The position numbers and the translations under genes were made by a program. Positions 25,344 through 36,265 of a stretch of DNA of 64,000 bases are shown here, one piece after another; within the stretch, counting starts at the first letter, position 1; every line of letters begins with the position of its first letter. The DNA comes from Proteiniclasticum sediminis (GTDB taxonomy: Bacteria; Bacillota; Clostridia; Clostridiales; Clostridiaceae), in assembly GCF_018128025.1 (NCBI RefSeq), contig NZ_JAGSCS010000001.1, positions 62,001-126,000 on the forward strand. The letters run 5' to 3'. The notes beneath the pieces are model-generated. The model saw only the letters and a program-made list of their open reading frames with translations. It was not told the origin of the DNA and ran no database searches.

Positions 25344-25580
25344 CTTTGAGCTAAACCTTTCTGCAGCGTGGAAACGGCCTCAGCTTCTGCCTTGGGGGCT
25401 ATTTGAATCAGGTAAAATATGGTATATTGTAAATAGAAAATAGTTAATATTCTTACATTGTGCCGGCGTTTCTGGTCGACCCCGATGAAGGTTTTAGCCC
25501 AGATGCTCTCGGCTCCAAGGCCTCACCCTTCCAACCCGAAAAGGGCTTTGCCCTTTCATCATGTAATATAGGAGGATCGT
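25344..25580 (+). promoter_or_regulatory. Upstream region of the glycogen operon
   Basis: 237 bp without a supported gene. A weak promoter may lie around 25403-25431 (TTGAAT, later TATTGT). Nearer the start the leader has a hairpin AAAGGGC (25540-25546) / GCCCTTT (25550-25556) without a T tail, and repeated GGCTCC/AGGCC segments that could fold. AGGAGG precedes glgB. No known riboswitch recognised. Confidence 0.35.
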
Positions 25581-27500
25581 ATGGCAACGAAAAAGGAAGA
25601 CCCCAAAAAATCATGGAATACGGAGCTCAATCATTATCTCTTCAACACTGGTGCCCATCACCGAAGTTATGAGTTCATGGGTGCCCAAGTCATGGAGTTT
25701 GAAGGGAAACAGGGCGTGCAGTTCACGGTCTGGGCGCCCCATGCCAAAGAGGTGTTTCTCGCTGGCGATTTCAACGACTGGGGCTATGGCCAAATGTTTC
25801 CTCAGGGAACCACAGGGATCTGGACGGCATTTATCGAAGGCATCGGGGAAGGTGCCCTCTATAAGTACCGCATCCGTCGTCATGACGGGCATGAGTTCTT
25901 AAAGTCCGACCCCTACGCCTTTGGTTCGGAACTTCGCCCGAAAACGGCCTCCGTCGTCCGGGATCTTCGCGGATTCACCTGGACGGACAGCACCTGGCGG
26001 GCCAAGAGCAAGCGGCGCAACGCCCTAAGCGCACCCATGAACATCTATGAGGTTCACCTGGGCTCCTGGAAGCGCCACTGGGATGGTCGGTTCTTCAGTT
26101 TTACCGAATATATGGCGGAACTGATTCCCTATGTCAAAGACATGGGCTACACCCATATCGAACTGCTTCCCATTATGGAGCATCCCCTGGATGACTCCTG
26201 GGGGTACCAGATCACCGGATACTACAGTGTCACCTCTCGTTATGGACAGCCCAAAGAACTCATGGCCTTTATCAACGAGTGCCACAACCAGGATCTCGGC
26301 GTGATTCTGGACTGGGTACCTGCCCATTTTTGCCGAGATGCCCATGGCCTTTATCAGTTCGACGGCACACCAACCTTTGAATATCAGGATCCCAACAAAG
26401 CAACCAACAATCGCTGGGGAACCACCCATTTTGATTTCGGCAAGCCCCAGGTGCACAGTTTCCTGATCTCCAATGCCCTGTTCTGGCTGGAGATATTCCA
26501 TGCTGACGGTCTCCGGGTGGATGCGGTCTCTTCCATGCTGTACCTGGATTATGACGATGGTCCCTGGACACCCAACATCTATGGCGGCAACACCAACCTG
26601 GAAGGGGTAGATTTCCTGAAAAAGCTCAATCAGGCTGTGGCCGCGAATCGCCCCGATGCTTTGATGATTGCCGAGGAAAGCACGGCGTTTCCCCTCATCA
26701 CCCATCCGGTGGAGAAGGGTGGCCTGGGCTTTACCTTTAAATGGAATATGGGCTGGATGAATGACATCCTCCGCTACTTTGCTCTGGATCCGCTGTATCG
26801 GAAGAATCATCATAACCTCATCACCTTCTCCTTCATGTACGTATTCAGCGAACGCTACATTCTCCCCATGTCCCATGATGAAGTGGTCCATGGAAAGAGT
26901 TCACTCCTGAATAAGATGCCCGGCGATGAGAAAATGAAGTTCCAGGGTCTTCGCACCCTCATGGCCTACATGATGACCCATCCGGGGAAAAAGATCAGCT
27001 TCATGGGCAACGAACTGGCCCAATGGATGGAGTGGCGATTCCGTGAGGGCCTCGAGTGGGTGGGACTCCAGCACGAATCCCACCGCAAACATCAGCAGTA
27101 TATAAAGACCCTCAACGAGATTTACCAGAACTACAAATGCTTCAGCGAAGTGGATACGTCCTATGACGGAATTGATATCCTCGATGCGGACAATAAGAAT
27201 GAATCGCTCTTTACCTTCATCCGAAAGGGGAAGAATCCCCGGGACTTTGCCGTCGTCATCTGCAACTTCACCCCCGTTCAGCGGGATCATGTGCGGGTAG
27301 GCGTCCCCTATGAAGGACAGTATGAAGAACTGCTGAATACCGAGCTTCAGGAGTATGGTGGAAGCTGGGCGTATTCGGAGAAAACCTACCAGTCCATTCC
27401 CGAACCTGTGAATCATCAGGACCATGCGCTAGAGGTCATTGCTCCGCCGCTGTCCGTTTTGATCATAAAACCAAAGAGAATCAAGGGGGTTAAATCATGA
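25581..27500 (+). CDS. glgB: 1,4-alpha-glucan branching enzyme
   Basis: 639 residues. It introduces alpha-1,6 branches into glycogen. An N-terminal CBM48-type domain (about 30-130, [20 protein letters not shown]) precedes the GH13 barrel with the nucleophile Asp in [12 protein letters not shown] (about 313) and the acid/base Glu in MIAEEST (about 363); [10 protein letters not shown] contains the third carboxylate. A C-terminal beta domain ends the protein. First gene of glgBCDAP; stop overlaps glgC by 4 nt. Confidence 0.96.
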   Translation: MATKKEDPKKSWNTELNHYLFNTGAHHRSYEFMGAQVMEFEGKQGVQFTVWAPHAKEVFLAGDFNDWGYGQMFPQGTTGIWTAFIEGIGEGALYKYRIRRHDGHEFLKSDPYAFGSELRPKTASVVRDLRGFTWTDSTWRAKSKRRNALSAPMNIYEVHLGSWKRHWDGRFFSFTEYMAELIPYVKDMGYTHIELLPIMEHPLDDSWGYQITGYYSVTSRYGQPKELMAFINECHNQDLGVILDWVPAHFCRDAHGLYQFDGTPTFEYQDPNKATNNRWGTTHFDFGKPQVHSFLISNALFWLEIFHADGLRVDAVSSMLYLDYDDGPWTPNIYGGNTNLEGVDFLKKLNQAVAANRPDALMIAEESTAFPLITHPVEKGGLGFTFKWNMGWMNDILRYFALDPLYRKNHHNLITFSFMYVFSERYILPMSHDEVVHGKSSLLNKMPGDEKMKFQGLRTLMAYMMTHPGKKISFMGNELAQWMEWRFREGLEWVGLQHESHRKHQQYIKTLNEIYQNYKCFSEVDTSYDGIDILDADNKNESLFTFIRKGKNPRDFAVVICNFTPVQRDHVRVGVPYEGQYEELLNTELQEYGGSWAYSEKTYQSIPEPVNHQDHALEVIAPPLSVLIIKPKRIKGVKS

Positions 27501-28630
27501 AAAAAGAAATCATTGCCATGATCCTCGCCGGAGGGCAAGGCACCCGACTGGGGAAATTCACGAAAAACATCGCCAAACCTGCAGTACCCTTTGGCGGGAA
27601 GTACCGAATCATTGATTTTGTACTGTCCAACTGCGCCAACTCCGGGATGAATACCGTGGGTGTGCTGACGCAGTATCAGCCGCTGATCTTAAATACCCAC
27701 ATTGGCATTGGATCCCCATGGGACATGGACCGCAATGACGGCGGTGTCACCATCCTGCAGCCCTACGCCAGCGCCACGGAAGAAAAATGGTTCCGGGGTA
27801 CGGCCCATGCCATCTATCAGAACTTCTCCTATATTGATGATTATGATCCGGATTTTGTCCTGATTTTATCCGGAGACCATATCTATAAGATGAACTATGA
27901 ATCCATGCTGGATTTTCATAAAGAACAGGAAGCTGCACTGACCATTGCTGTGCTGGAAGTACCCTGGGATGAGGCACCGCGCTTTGGTATCATGAACACG
28001 GACAGCGAACTGAGAATTGTGGAGTTCGAAGAAAAACCCAAGAATCCAAAATCAAACCTGGCTTCCATGGGAATCTACATTTTCAACTGGAAGCTTCTGA
28101 AAAAGTATATGAATGAAAAGATCAATGCCGGGCAGGATATGGACGATTTCGGTAAAAACGTCATCCCTGCTTTCCTGGATGGGGGAGAACGGGTCTATGC
28201 TTATCGTTTCAAAGGTTACTGGAAGGATGTCGGGACCCTGGAGTCCCTCTGGGAAGCCAACATGGATCTTCTGGACCAGAATTCTGAGCTGCAGATCAAT
28301 GACCGCAGCTGGAAGATTTACTCCAAAAATCCCTCCATGCCGCCTCACTATCTCACGAAAACAGCCGATGTGAAGGACTCCCTCCTGGTGGAAGGCTGCA
28401 TCGTTCACGGGAAAATACGCCGCTCCATCCTTTCGCCCAAAGTCACAGTAGGAGAGGGCACAGAAATCTATGACTCTGTAATCATGGAGAATGTCCGGAT
28501 CGGTAAAAACTGCATCATCCGAAAAGCCATGATCGGTTCCGGAGCCGTGATTCCCGATGACTCCGTCATCGATGAGAACGGTGAAATTGCTGTGGTGGGC
28601 GAATATGAGATCTACAAGGAGGAGAAGTAA
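27497..28630 (+). CDS. glgC: Glucose-1-phosphate adenylyltransferase, catalytic subunit
   Basis: 377 residues; makes ADP-glucose, the committed donor for glycogen. The N-terminal pyrophosphorylase motif [21 protein letters not shown] is at residues 8-28 and intact, with the product-binding Asp in [11 protein letters not shown]. The C-terminal half has left-handed beta-helix repeats. It pairs with the GlgD-like protein encoded next, as in Bacillus and Clostridia. Confidence 0.96.
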   Translation: MKKEIIAMILAGGQGTRLGKFTKNIAKPAVPFGGKYRIIDFVLSNCANSGMNTVGVLTQYQPLILNTHIGIGSPWDMDRNDGGVTILQPYASATEEKWFRGTAHAIYQNFSYIDDYDPDFVLILSGDHIYKMNYESMLDFHKEQEAALTIAVLEVPWDEAPRFGIMNTDSELRIVEFEEKPKNPKSNLASMGIYIFNWKLLKKYMNEKINAGQDMDDFGKNVIPAFLDGGERVYAYRFKGYWKDVGTLESLWEANMDLLDQNSELQINDRSWKIYSKNPSMPPHYLTKTADVKDSLLVEGCIVHGKIRRSILSPKVTVGEGTEIYDSVIMENVRIGKNCIIRKAMIGSGAVIPDDSVIDENGEIAVVGEYEIYKEEK

Positions 28631-28631
28631 G

Positions 28632-29768
28632 ATGGCCAGAAATAAACTCTTCGGGGTAGTAAACCTCACCGAAAATGACGTCTATATGAAACAGCTCACC
28701 TTCAATCGGCCCATAGCTTCCGTACCCTTTTTAGGCCGCTATCGAATGATTGACTTCACCCTGTCCAACATGGTCAATGCTGGAATTACCACCGTGGGAA
28801 TCTTTCTCAACGACCGCTACCGATCCCTCATGGACCATATCAGCAGCGGCAAGGAATGGGATCTGGACCGAAAGCAGGGCGGTGTCTTCTATTTTTCGCC
28901 TTATGCCACCCCGGATCTTCACAGTCAGCAAAGAGGGGATATTTCCACCTATTTCTCCAATATTGACTATCTGACGGAAGCTTCCGCAGATTATGCCGTG
29001 ATCATGGGCACCACCATGGTCTGCAATATTGATCTCAAGAAGGTCTTTAAAGAGCATCTGGAGAGTAAAGCAGACATCACTGTGGTCTACAAGACCATCA
29101 TGGAAGATGACTTTAGCTTCGAGCGATGCAATACCGTAACCCTAAACGAGTATGGCGGTGTGGTGACCTTTGGGAAGAATCTGCGCCGACCGGACATGCA
29201 GTCGGGGAAGAAGAAGATTTCCGCCGAGATCTACATTGTCCGCAAAGAGCTCCTGGTGGATATGATCACCAACGCCATCACCACGGGAGAGAATGTCTTC
29301 CTCACCGATGTGCTTCATGATTCCGTCGCCCGGTACAAGGTACGGGGTTATGAGTTTGATGGGCTTCTGAAAAACGTAAGCTCAGTCCAGAGCTACTATG
29401 AAGCCAGCATGTTCATGCTGGACGAGGACCACATCAAGGATGTCTTCTTCGGCGAGAACCGGATCCGCACCAAGGTCAAGGACGAAACACCCACTTATTA
29501 CAGTGAGGACAGTGACGTACAGAACTCCCTCATCGCCAACGGCTGCAAGATTGAAGGAACAGTCATCAACTCCATTATCTTCCGCCGCGTAACGGTGGAA
29601 AAGGGCGCCGTGGTGAAGGATTCCATCATTATGCAAAATGGTGAGATTCGCGCCAACTGCAAAATTTCCCATGTCATCACCGACAAGCAGGTGGTACTCA
29701 CCGAAGGGACAGAGCTTCAGGGAAGTCCGAAGAATCCCGTGGTGGTTGGCAAAGGATCCGTCCTATAG
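28632..29768 (+). CDS. glgD: GlgD, regulatory subunit of glucose-1-phosphate adenylyltransferase
   Basis: 378 residues, paralogue of GlgC but with the catalytic GGxGTRL loop lost (MARNKLFGVVNLTENDVYMKQLTF at the N-terminus lacks it). In known GlgCD systems it modulates GlgC and is itself poorly or not active. The frame is open from 28557, but GGAG at 28621-28624 and homology place the start at ATG 28632, one base after the glgC stop. Confidence 0.95.
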   Translation: MARNKLFGVVNLTENDVYMKQLTFNRPIASVPFLGRYRMIDFTLSNMVNAGITTVGIFLNDRYRSLMDHISSGKEWDLDRKQGGVFYFSPYATPDLHSQQRGDISTYFSNIDYLTEASADYAVIMGTTMVCNIDLKKVFKEHLESKADITVVYKTIMEDDFSFERCNTVTLNEYGGVVTFGKNLRRPDMQSGKKKISAEIYIVRKELLVDMITNAITTGENVFLTDVLHDSVARYKVRGYEFDGLLKNVSSVQSYYEASMFMLDEDHIKDVFFGENRIRTKVKDETPTYYSEDSDVQNSLIANGCKIEGTVINSIIFRRVTVEKGAVVKDSIIMQNGEIRANCKISHVITDKQVVLTEGTELQGSPKNPVVVGKGSVL

Positions 29769-29779
29769 GAGGTAATATC

Positions 29780-31213
29780 ATGAAAATTCTCTTTGCCACA
29801 TCCGAGTGCTATCCATTTTTAAAAACCGGCGGACTGGCCGATGTGGCCTATGCTCTGCCCAAGGCTCTGAAGGAGAAAGGCGAGGATTGCCGCGTGATCC
29901 TCCCCAATTACGGCACGATAAAAGAAGAGTATCGAAATCAGATGGAGCATCTCTTTGACACCACCATAAAGGTGGGCTGGCGGGAACAGTATCTGGGGGT
30001 TAAGCATCTGAACCATGAAGGGGTAGACTTCTATTTCATCGACAACATGTACTATTTCTTCCGAGAAACCCCTTACGGATATTTTGACGACGGGGAACGG
30101 TTCTCCTTCTTTTCCCAGGCGATTTTGGAAGTCCTCCATCGCATTGGTTTCGTTCCCGATATCCTGCACTGCAATGACTGGCATACGGCGGTCATCCCGG
30201 TGCTCATCCGCACAAAATATCGCTGGGATAAGGCCTTTGAAAAGGTGAAGACCGTTTTGACCATCCACAACATGCGATTTCAAGGGATCTTCCCTCCTGA
30301 TGTTTTGGGAAACCTCTTGGGCCTAGGCACGGAGCTGCTCCAGGATTTCTGCTTCGAATACTACGGAAATGTCAACTTCCTGAAAGGCGGCATCAACTAT
30401 GCCGACCTGGTGACCACCGTCAGCCCCACCTATGCGGAGGAGATTAAATCCGAGTTCTATGGCGAAGGTCTCCACGGCGTGATGCAGAAGGTGAGTTACA
30501 AACTTAAGGGGATCCTCAATGGTGTGGACTACACCCTCAACGATCCGGAAACGGATAAGGACATTCCGTTCCACTTCTCCCGGGAGGATCTGGAGGGGAA
30601 GTTGAAGGATAAGCTCGCGCTGCAAAAGGAGCTCGGTCTGGAAGTTCGGGGGGATGTGCCCATGTTTGGCATCATTTCCCGGCTCACGGATCAGAAAGGG
30701 CTGGATATCCTGGCGGAGGCCATCGAAGAGTTCCTGCAGCAGGATCTGCAGCTGGTGGTCCTGGGGACTGGCGAACGGCGCTACGAGGATATGTTCCGCT
30801 ATTTCTCGTATAAGTATCCGGGCAAGGTCTCGGCCAATCTTCGTTACAACGGGGAACTGGCACAGAAGATCTATGCCGCCACAGATTTCTTCCTCATGCC
30901 TTCGCTGTTTGAACCCTGCGGCATTTCCCAGCTCCTGGCCCTGCGCTACGGCAGTGTCCCCATTGTTCGGGAGACCGGTGGTCTGAAGGATACCGTGCTT
31001 CCCTATAACAAGTACACCGGGGAGGGAATTGGCTTTACCTTTTCAAATTACGATAGTTATGATATGCTACAAGCAGTCTACCGCGCACTGGATGCGTACC
31101 GAGACAAAACGGCATTCAGGAACATCGTAAAGCAAGGAATGGCAACGGATTACAGTTGGACAGCCTCCGCTGAAATCTATCTGACCCTGTTCCGTGAGAT
31201 CCTGACCCGATAA
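29780..31213 (+). CDS. glgA: Glycogen synthase (ADP-glucose, GT5)
   Basis: 477 residues. KTGGLADVAYALPKAL (residues 15-30) is the ADP-glucose site of bacterial GT5 synthases; ISRLTDQKGLDIL (about 295) and PSLFEPCGISQL (about 374) belong to the second Rossmann domain with the conserved EPCG. It elongates alpha-1,4 chains. AGGAGG ribosome binding site; 11 nt after glgD. Confidence 0.96.
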   Translation: MKILFATSECYPFLKTGGLADVAYALPKALKEKGEDCRVILPNYGTIKEEYRNQMEHLFDTTIKVGWREQYLGVKHLNHEGVDFYFIDNMYYFFRETPYGYFDDGERFSFFSQAILEVLHRIGFVPDILHCNDWHTAVIPVLIRTKYRWDKAFEKVKTVLTIHNMRFQGIFPPDVLGNLLGLGTELLQDFCFEYYGNVNFLKGGINYADLVTTVSPTYAEEIKSEFYGEGLHGVMQKVSYKLKGILNGVDYTLNDPETDKDIPFHFSREDLEGKLKDKLALQKELGLEVRGDVPMFGIISRLTDQKGLDILAEAIEEFLQQDLQLVVLGTGERRYEDMFRYFSYKYPGKVSANLRYNGELAQKIYAATDFFLMPSLFEPCGISQLLALRYGSVPIVRETGGLKDTVLPYNKYTGEGIGFTFSNYDSYDMLQAVYRALDAYRDKTAFRNIVKQGMATDYSWTASAEIYLTLFREILTR

Positions 31214-31227
31214 AGGAGCTAAACTAG

Positions 31228-33651
31228 ATGATATTAACAAAAGATCAGTTTAAGAAGGACTTCGTCAAGAAAATGATGAAGCTGTATGCCCAGGACGTGG
31301 AGAACTCCACCACCCACATGCAGTACTTCACCCTCGGCTACCTTCTCAAAGAGTACATCTCCGAAGGATGGGCAAAAACCACCAGCCGCTACAAGAAGTA
31401 TGGGGAGAAGCAGGTTTACTACTTTTCCATCGAGTTTCTTTTGGGCCGTCTCTTGGCCAGCAATCTCTTAAATCTGGGGATTCGGGAAACCGCAAAGGAA
31501 GCTCTGGCTGAAATGGGCATTCGATTGACCGACATCGAAGATGTGGAAGTGGATGCCGGCCTTGGCAATGGCGGTCTGGGAAGACTGGCGGCCTGTTTCA
31601 TGGACTCCATGGCTTCCTCGGGTATTCCCGGAAACGGCAATGGAATCCGTTATAAGTATGGGCTGTTTCAGCAGAAGATCGTTGATGGCTATCAGGTGGA
31701 ACTGCCGGAAAACTGGCTTCGGGACGACAATGTCTGGGAAGTCCGCAAAAGCGACAAGGCCGTTCGGGTCCGTTTCTACGGCGATGCCTGGATGAAACCC
31801 CTGGAGAACGGCTCCTTGGCCCCGATCCATACGGGATATCAGGAGGTGCTGGCCGTACCCTATGACACCGCATTGGTCGGTTACGAAAACAAGACCGTCA
31901 ACACGCTGCGGCTCTGGAATGCCGAAGTTCCTCCCTATGAAGGCGAAATTCAGGAAGATCTGAACTTTAATAACGTGCTGAAGAACAAGCGGGAGATTGA
32001 AAGCATCACCGAAGTTCTCTACCCCGATGATTCTAATCATGAAGGGCGAGTCCTGCGACTGAAGCAGGAGTATTTCTTTGTCTCTGCCGGACTTCAAAGC
32101 ATCGTTCAGCAGCACAAGGAAGCCGGCCATCCCATGAGCACGCTCCATGATCTGGTGGCGGTGCATATCAATGACACGCATCCTGCCGTGGCCATTCCGG
32201 AGCTCATGCGCATCCTCATGGATGAGGAAGGGCTGGAATGGGATGAAGCCTGGCATATCACCCAAAATACCATGAGTTATACAAACCATACCATCATGAG
32301 CGAAGCTCTGGAAAAATGGCCTGTGGAGCTGTTCAAGGACCTTCTGCCCCGAATCTACCTCATTGTGGAGGAGATTGACCGTCGCTTCCGACAGATACTG
32401 GTGAATAAATTCCAGGGGAATGGCGATATGGTGGAAAAACTGGCCATCATATCCGGCGGCTATGTCCGCATGGCGCATTTGTGCATCCATGGAACCCACA
32501 GCGTCAACGGCGTGGCCAAGCTCCACACGGAAATCCTGAAGACTCAGGAATTGAGAGATTTCTACATGCTCTATCCCTATAAGTTCAATAACAAGACCAA
32601 CGGGATCACCCATCGGCGATGGCTCATGCTGGCCAATCCCGAGCTGACTTCTCTCTTGGATGAAACCATTGGCGACTCCTGGCGCAGAAACCCCCAGGAC
32701 TTGAAGCTCTTCAAGAAGTACAAACGCGATGCAGAAGTGCAGCGTCGGGTCGAGGAGACCAAGCTCCACAATAAGGAGCGTCTGGCCGCCTACATCAAGG
32801 AGAAGAATAATATCATCGTGGATCCCAACAGCATCTTCGATGTCCACGTGAAGCGACTCCATGCCTATAAGCGTCAGCTGCTCAATGCCTTGCATATCCT
32901 CCACCAGTATCATGAAATCCTGGAAAACCCTAATTTTGACATGCTGCCAAAAACCTATATCTTTGCCGCCAAGGCGGCTCCGGGGTACTACTATGCCAAG
33001 GAGATCATCAAGTTTATCAACGCCCTGGCGGATCAGGTGAATAATGATCCCCGGGTGAAGGGACGGATCAAGATGGTCTTCCTGGAAAACTATGGCGTTT
33101 CCCTGGCCGAGAAAATCATCCCGGCATCGGAAGTCTCCGAGCAGATTTCCACCACCACCAAGGAAGCCTCCGGCACCAGCAACATGAAGTTCATGATGAA
33201 CGGAGCCATTACCCTGGCAACCTTGGACGGAGCCAATGTGGAAATCCTGGAAGAAGTGGGAAACCCCAACATTGTCATTTTTGGCATGACCGAAAAGGAA
33301 GTTTTGGATTACTATCGCAGCGGAAACTATGTTTCCCGGGACTTCTACAACACGGATCCTCGGATCAAACGCGTGCTGGACAGCCTGACCAACGGGATGA
33401 TCAAGGGTATCAGCGTCGAAGGTCGGGACATTTTCAAGAGCCTCATCGACTACAATGATGAGTTCTTTGTCCTGAAGGACTTCGACTCTTACTTGAACGC
33501 CCATGTGAAAATCGAGGACTTGTACAAAGACCGGTTCACCTGGAACAAGATGTCCATCGAGAACATTTCCTCCTCGGGAGTTTTCTCCTCCGATGTCACG
33601 GTTATGCAGTATGCCTCGGGAATTTGGGATACCCGAATGATCGAGCGTTAA
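31228..33651 (+). CDS. glgP: Glycogen/alpha-glucan phosphorylase
   Basis: 807 residues, GT35 family. It releases glucose-1-phosphate from glycogen ends using pyridoxal phosphate; the PLP lysine lies in EASGTSNMKFMMNGA (about residue 653). DAGLGNGGLGRLAACFMDSMA (about 108-128) and NGITHRRWL are standard. It is 14 nt behind glgA, so synthesis and degradation enzymes share a transcript, as in other Firmicutes; control must then act on enzymes. Confidence 0.97.
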   Translation: MILTKDQFKKDFVKKMMKLYAQDVENSTTHMQYFTLGYLLKEYISEGWAKTTSRYKKYGEKQVYYFSIEFLLGRLLASNLLNLGIRETAKEALAEMGIRLTDIEDVEVDAGLGNGGLGRLAACFMDSMASSGIPGNGNGIRYKYGLFQQKIVDGYQVELPENWLRDDNVWEVRKSDKAVRVRFYGDAWMKPLENGSLAPIHTGYQEVLAVPYDTALVGYENKTVNTLRLWNAEVPPYEGEIQEDLNFNNVLKNKREIESITEVLYPDDSNHEGRVLRLKQEYFFVSAGLQSIVQQHKEAGHPMSTLHDLVAVHINDTHPAVAIPELMRILMDEEGLEWDEAWHITQNTMSYTNHTIMSEALEKWPVELFKDLLPRIYLIVEEIDRRFRQILVNKFQGNGDMVEKLAIISGGYVRMAHLCIHGTHSVNGVAKLHTEILKTQELRDFYMLYPYKFNNKTNGITHRRWLMLANPELTSLLDETIGDSWRRNPQDLKLFKKYKRDAEVQRRVEETKLHNKERLAAYIKEKNNIIVDPNSIFDVHVKRLHAYKRQLLNALHILHQYHEILENPNFDMLPKTYIFAAKAAPGYYYAKEIIKFINALADQVNNDPRVKGRIKMVFLENYGVSLAEKIIPASEVSEQISTTTKEASGTSNMKFMMNGAITLATLDGANVEILEEVGNPNIVIFGMTEKEVLDYYRSGNYVSRDFYNTDPRIKRVLDSLTNGMIKGISVEGRDIFKSLIDYNDEFFVLKDFDSYLNAHVKIEDLYKDRFTWNKMSIENISSSGVFSSDVTVMQYASGIWDTRMIER

Positions 33652-33669
33652 AACTGAATCCCCAAGATG

Positions 33670-33707
33670 CAGATAAGCCTCAGATCCAGAGGCTTATCTG
33701 TAATTTT
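33670..33707 (+). terminator. Hairpin terminator after glgP
   Basis: Perfect 12-bp stem CAGATAAGCCTC (33670-33681) / GAGGCTTATCTG (33689-33700), 7-nt loop, short weak tail TAATTTT. May be partly leaky toward the next gene. Confidence 0.75.
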
Positions 33708-33758
33708 ATGAAAAAGGATGGTAGGACCACCACACCTTGAGGGCAGGTCCGTGAATGC

Positions 33759-35576
33759 ATGTATTATCGAAATCTTTACATTGACTATAATTCCTTCTAT
33801 GAAGGTTTTAAAAAGCCCTTTGGGGCCATCGTCACGGGTCAGGAAATCCTGTTTCGGCTGAAGGCCACGGGGTCAGACCATATCGAAGTCACCTTGGTCA
33901 TGGCTCAGGAAGGAAAAAGCGAGCAGTTCCTGAAAATGGCTCCGGAAGGGGATGGCTTCTACAAAGTCGTGTCCACAGGCGCTGAGCCTGGACTTCTTTT
34001 CTACTACTTCATCATCAGCTTTTCGGAGAAGCTTGTGACCCACACCATTTACGTGGGGGCTCAAGCGCCGGGGATTGGCGGAGAAGCGGTCCTCCGGGAA
34101 AATCGCTGGGATGTGGTGCCTTACCAAATCACCCTGCACCAGTTTGTGGAGCCGGCACCGTCTTGGTACAAAGATGCCGTCTTCTACCAGATCTTTGTGG
34201 ACCGTTTCTATAACGGCCATCCGGAAGGCAAGGTCCTCAATCCCAAGAAAAACTCCTTTGTCTATGCCACCTGGGAAGATACCCCCATGTACATCAAAGA
34301 CTGTCAGGGAAGCATCACCCGCTGGGACTTCTTTGGGGGAAACCTGGAAGGGGTGTTGAAGAAACTGGACTACCTCCAGGAGCTGGGGATCGGCGGAATT
34401 TATCTCAATCCCATTTTCAAATCCCGCAGCAACCATAAATATGATACGGGGGATTTCCTCGCCATAGACGAAATGTTCGGCTCCGAGGAGATTTTCCAGG
34501 AGCTGGTTTTGGAAGCCCAAAAACGGGGGATTCGCATTGTGCTGGACGGCGTCTTCAACCATGTGGGGGCAGACTCCCGTTATTTTAACAGTTTCGGAAG
34601 CTATCCCGAGCTGGGCGCAGCCCAAAGTCCCGACTCGCCTTACTACTCCTGGTTTAACTTCTTCCAGTACCCCACGGATTACGAATGCTGGTGGGGGGTC
34701 AAGGATCTCCCCAATGTCAACGAGAATAATCCCACCTATCGCAACTTCATCGTGGGACCGGAAGGGGTCATTGAAAAGTGGACCCGCATGGGCATTGGGG
34801 GCTGGCGCTTGGATGTGGCGGATGAGCTTCCCGATGACTTCATTGCCGATATTCGCTCCAGCATGCAGAAAGCCAATCCCGATACGGTGCTCCTGGGCGA
34901 AGTCTGGGAAGATGCATCCAACAAAATCGCCTATGGTCAGCGTCGCCGCTATCTTCTAGGCAAAGAGATCCATGGGACGATGAACTATCCCTTTAAGAAT
35001 GGGGTCATCGACTATCTCAAGGGACATCTTAAAGCCCGGGAACTGTATCATCGGCTCATGGCCTTGAAGGAAAACTATCCCCGGGAAGCCTTCTACAGTG
35101 CCTTAAACAGCTTAGGTACCCATGACACCAAACGGATCTTCACAGAAATCAGCGACAAAGAACATTTAAAAATTGCCGTGGGCATGCTCTTTACGTTCCC
35201 CGGCGTACCCTGCATCTATTACGGTGATGAAGCCGGGATGAAGGGGGAAGCTGATCCGGACAACCGAGGGCCCTATCCTTGGGGAAAAGAAGACCCGGAA
35301 ATCATGGAGATGTACCGATCCATGATCGCCCTGCGCAAATCAAGCCCAGTCTTTGTGGGAGGGGAACTACATCCCTTCTACCAGGAGAATACCTTTGGGT
35401 ATCTTCGTCTACAGGGGGAAGAAGCCAGTCTTATCATCATCAACCGGGAACCGGAAGATGTCCGCCTGGTACTCAATGATGCCCTGGGACTCGATGAGGT
35501 TCCGGAGCAGTTCCGTCATATCCTCACGGGTGAATACCATCTAAAGGCGAAGTCCTTCAACGTTTATCAGCTTTAA
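33759..35576 (+). CDS. GH13 alpha-glucan hydrolase (neopullulanase/cyclomaltodextrinase-like)
   Basis: 605 residues. An N-terminal beta domain (about 1-125) precedes the catalytic barrel, as in GH13 subfamily 20 enzymes. Conserved regions: VLDGVFNHVG (about 260), GWRLDVADE with the nucleophile Asp (about 350), LLGEVWED with the acid/base Glu (about 380) and SLGTHDTKR (about 450). It probably trims maltodextrins or branch stubs made by GlgP. No signal peptide, so cytoplasmic. The ribosome binding site is modest (GAGGGCAGG). Exact specificity uncertain. Confidence 0.88.
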   Translation: MYYRNLYIDYNSFYEGFKKPFGAIVTGQEILFRLKATGSDHIEVTLVMAQEGKSEQFLKMAPEGDGFYKVVSTGAEPGLLFYYFIISFSEKLVTHTIYVGAQAPGIGGEAVLRENRWDVVPYQITLHQFVEPAPSWYKDAVFYQIFVDRFYNGHPEGKVLNPKKNSFVYATWEDTPMYIKDCQGSITRWDFFGGNLEGVLKKLDYLQELGIGGIYLNPIFKSRSNHKYDTGDFLAIDEMFGSEEIFQELVLEAQKRGIRIVLDGVFNHVGADSRYFNSFGSYPELGAAQSPDSPYYSWFNFFQYPTDYECWWGVKDLPNVNENNPTYRNFIVGPEGVIEKWTRMGIGGWRLDVADELPDDFIADIRSSMQKANPDTVLLGEVWEDASNKIAYGQRRRYLLGKEIHGTMNYPFKNGVIDYLKGHLKARELYHRLMALKENYPREAFYSALNSLGTHDTKRIFTEISDKEHLKIAVGMLFTFPGVPCIYYGDEAGMKGEADPDNRGPYPWGKEDPEIMEMYRSMIALRKSSPVFVGGELHPFYQENTFGYLRLQGEEASLIIINREPEDVRLVLNDALGLDEVPEQFRHILTGEYHLKAKSFNVYQL

Positions 35577-35581
35577 AGCAA

Positions 35582-35608
35582 AAAACAGGCCGAACCGGCC
35601 TGTTTTCT
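35582..35608 (+). terminator. Terminator of the glycogen cluster
   Basis: 10-bp stem AAAACAGGCC (35582-35591) / GGCCTGTTTT (35597-35606), loop GAACC, short T tail. Confidence 0.85.
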
Positions 35609-35675
35609 TGCGTAAGAAATGAAAATAACGGGATAATAAGCGTTGAAATGAAGTAGATCGAGGAGGGGATTACCA

Positions 35676-36248
35676 TTGAGGTATGTGAGCATATTTGGGG
35701 GGATAATTCTCTTTTCCCTGATGATCCTCCTTACCGGCTGTTCGGGGAAGGGAGGGGAACCCATCTTTGAAGAGGAGAAGGAAATTGTGGTAAACGTCGA
35801 AGAGGATCCATTCCCCCAGAAATTAGTGGCGGAAGTGAAAGGTCAAGTCCTGCGGCCTGGGGTGTACACGCTGCCCGAAGGTTCCCGGCTCTATGAGCTG
35901 GTGGCCCTGGCAGGAGGTACCACCAGCGTAGCTGAGCTTCGGCAGGTCAATCTTGCCCTCCGCGTCCTGGACGGTGATTCCTTCTACATACCGGCCGTGG
36001 GGGAGGAACCCCTGCTGCCGGCGTCATCGACCGAAGGGAAATCCGGCTCTCCAGCCCCCATGGACCTCAACCGGGCCTCCAAGGAAGACCTGATGAAGGT
36101 GCCGGGGATCGGGCCAGCCACCGCAGACAACATTCTGAAGTACCGGGAGGAGAAGGGACGATTTTCCTCCGTGGAAGAACTCTTGGAGGTTCCCCGCATC
36201 GGGGAGAAAACCCTGGAGAAGATCCGGGAGTATTTCATCCTCCGGTAA
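35676..36248 (+). CDS. comEA: ComEA-like lipoprotein (SLBB plus helix-hairpin-helix)
   Basis: 190 residues. A signal peptide with a lipobox (LMILLTGC, Cys at about residue 22) predicts a lipid-anchored surface protein. An SLBB domain (about 48-105, AEVKGQVLRPGVYTLPEGSRLYEL in two parts) and a C-terminal helix-hairpin-helix pair (about 127-188, LNRASKEDLMKVPGIGPATA) follow, the layout of the DNA receptor ComEA. TTG start with GAGGAGGGG upstream. Classical ComEA has a transmembrane anchor, so the lipobox is notable. No other comE genes are adjacent except an MBL protein 1.6 kb away. Confidence 0.8.
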   Translation: MRYVSIFGGIILFSLMILLTGCSGKGGEPIFEEEKEIVVNVEEDPFPQKLVAEVKGQVLRPGVYTLPEGSRLYELVALAGGTTSVAELRQVNLALRVLDGDSFYIPAVGEEPLLPASSTEGKSGSPAPMDLNRASKEDLMKVPGIGPATADNILKYREEKGRFSSVEELLEVPRIGEKTLEKIREYFILR

Positions 36249-36265
36249 TCACCCTAAGAATAAAT

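Noticed and set aside
31468..33504. 678-residue minus-strand frame opposite glgP
   Set aside because: Shadow of the glgP coding sequence; the plus-strand product is a complete phosphorylase with all motifs.
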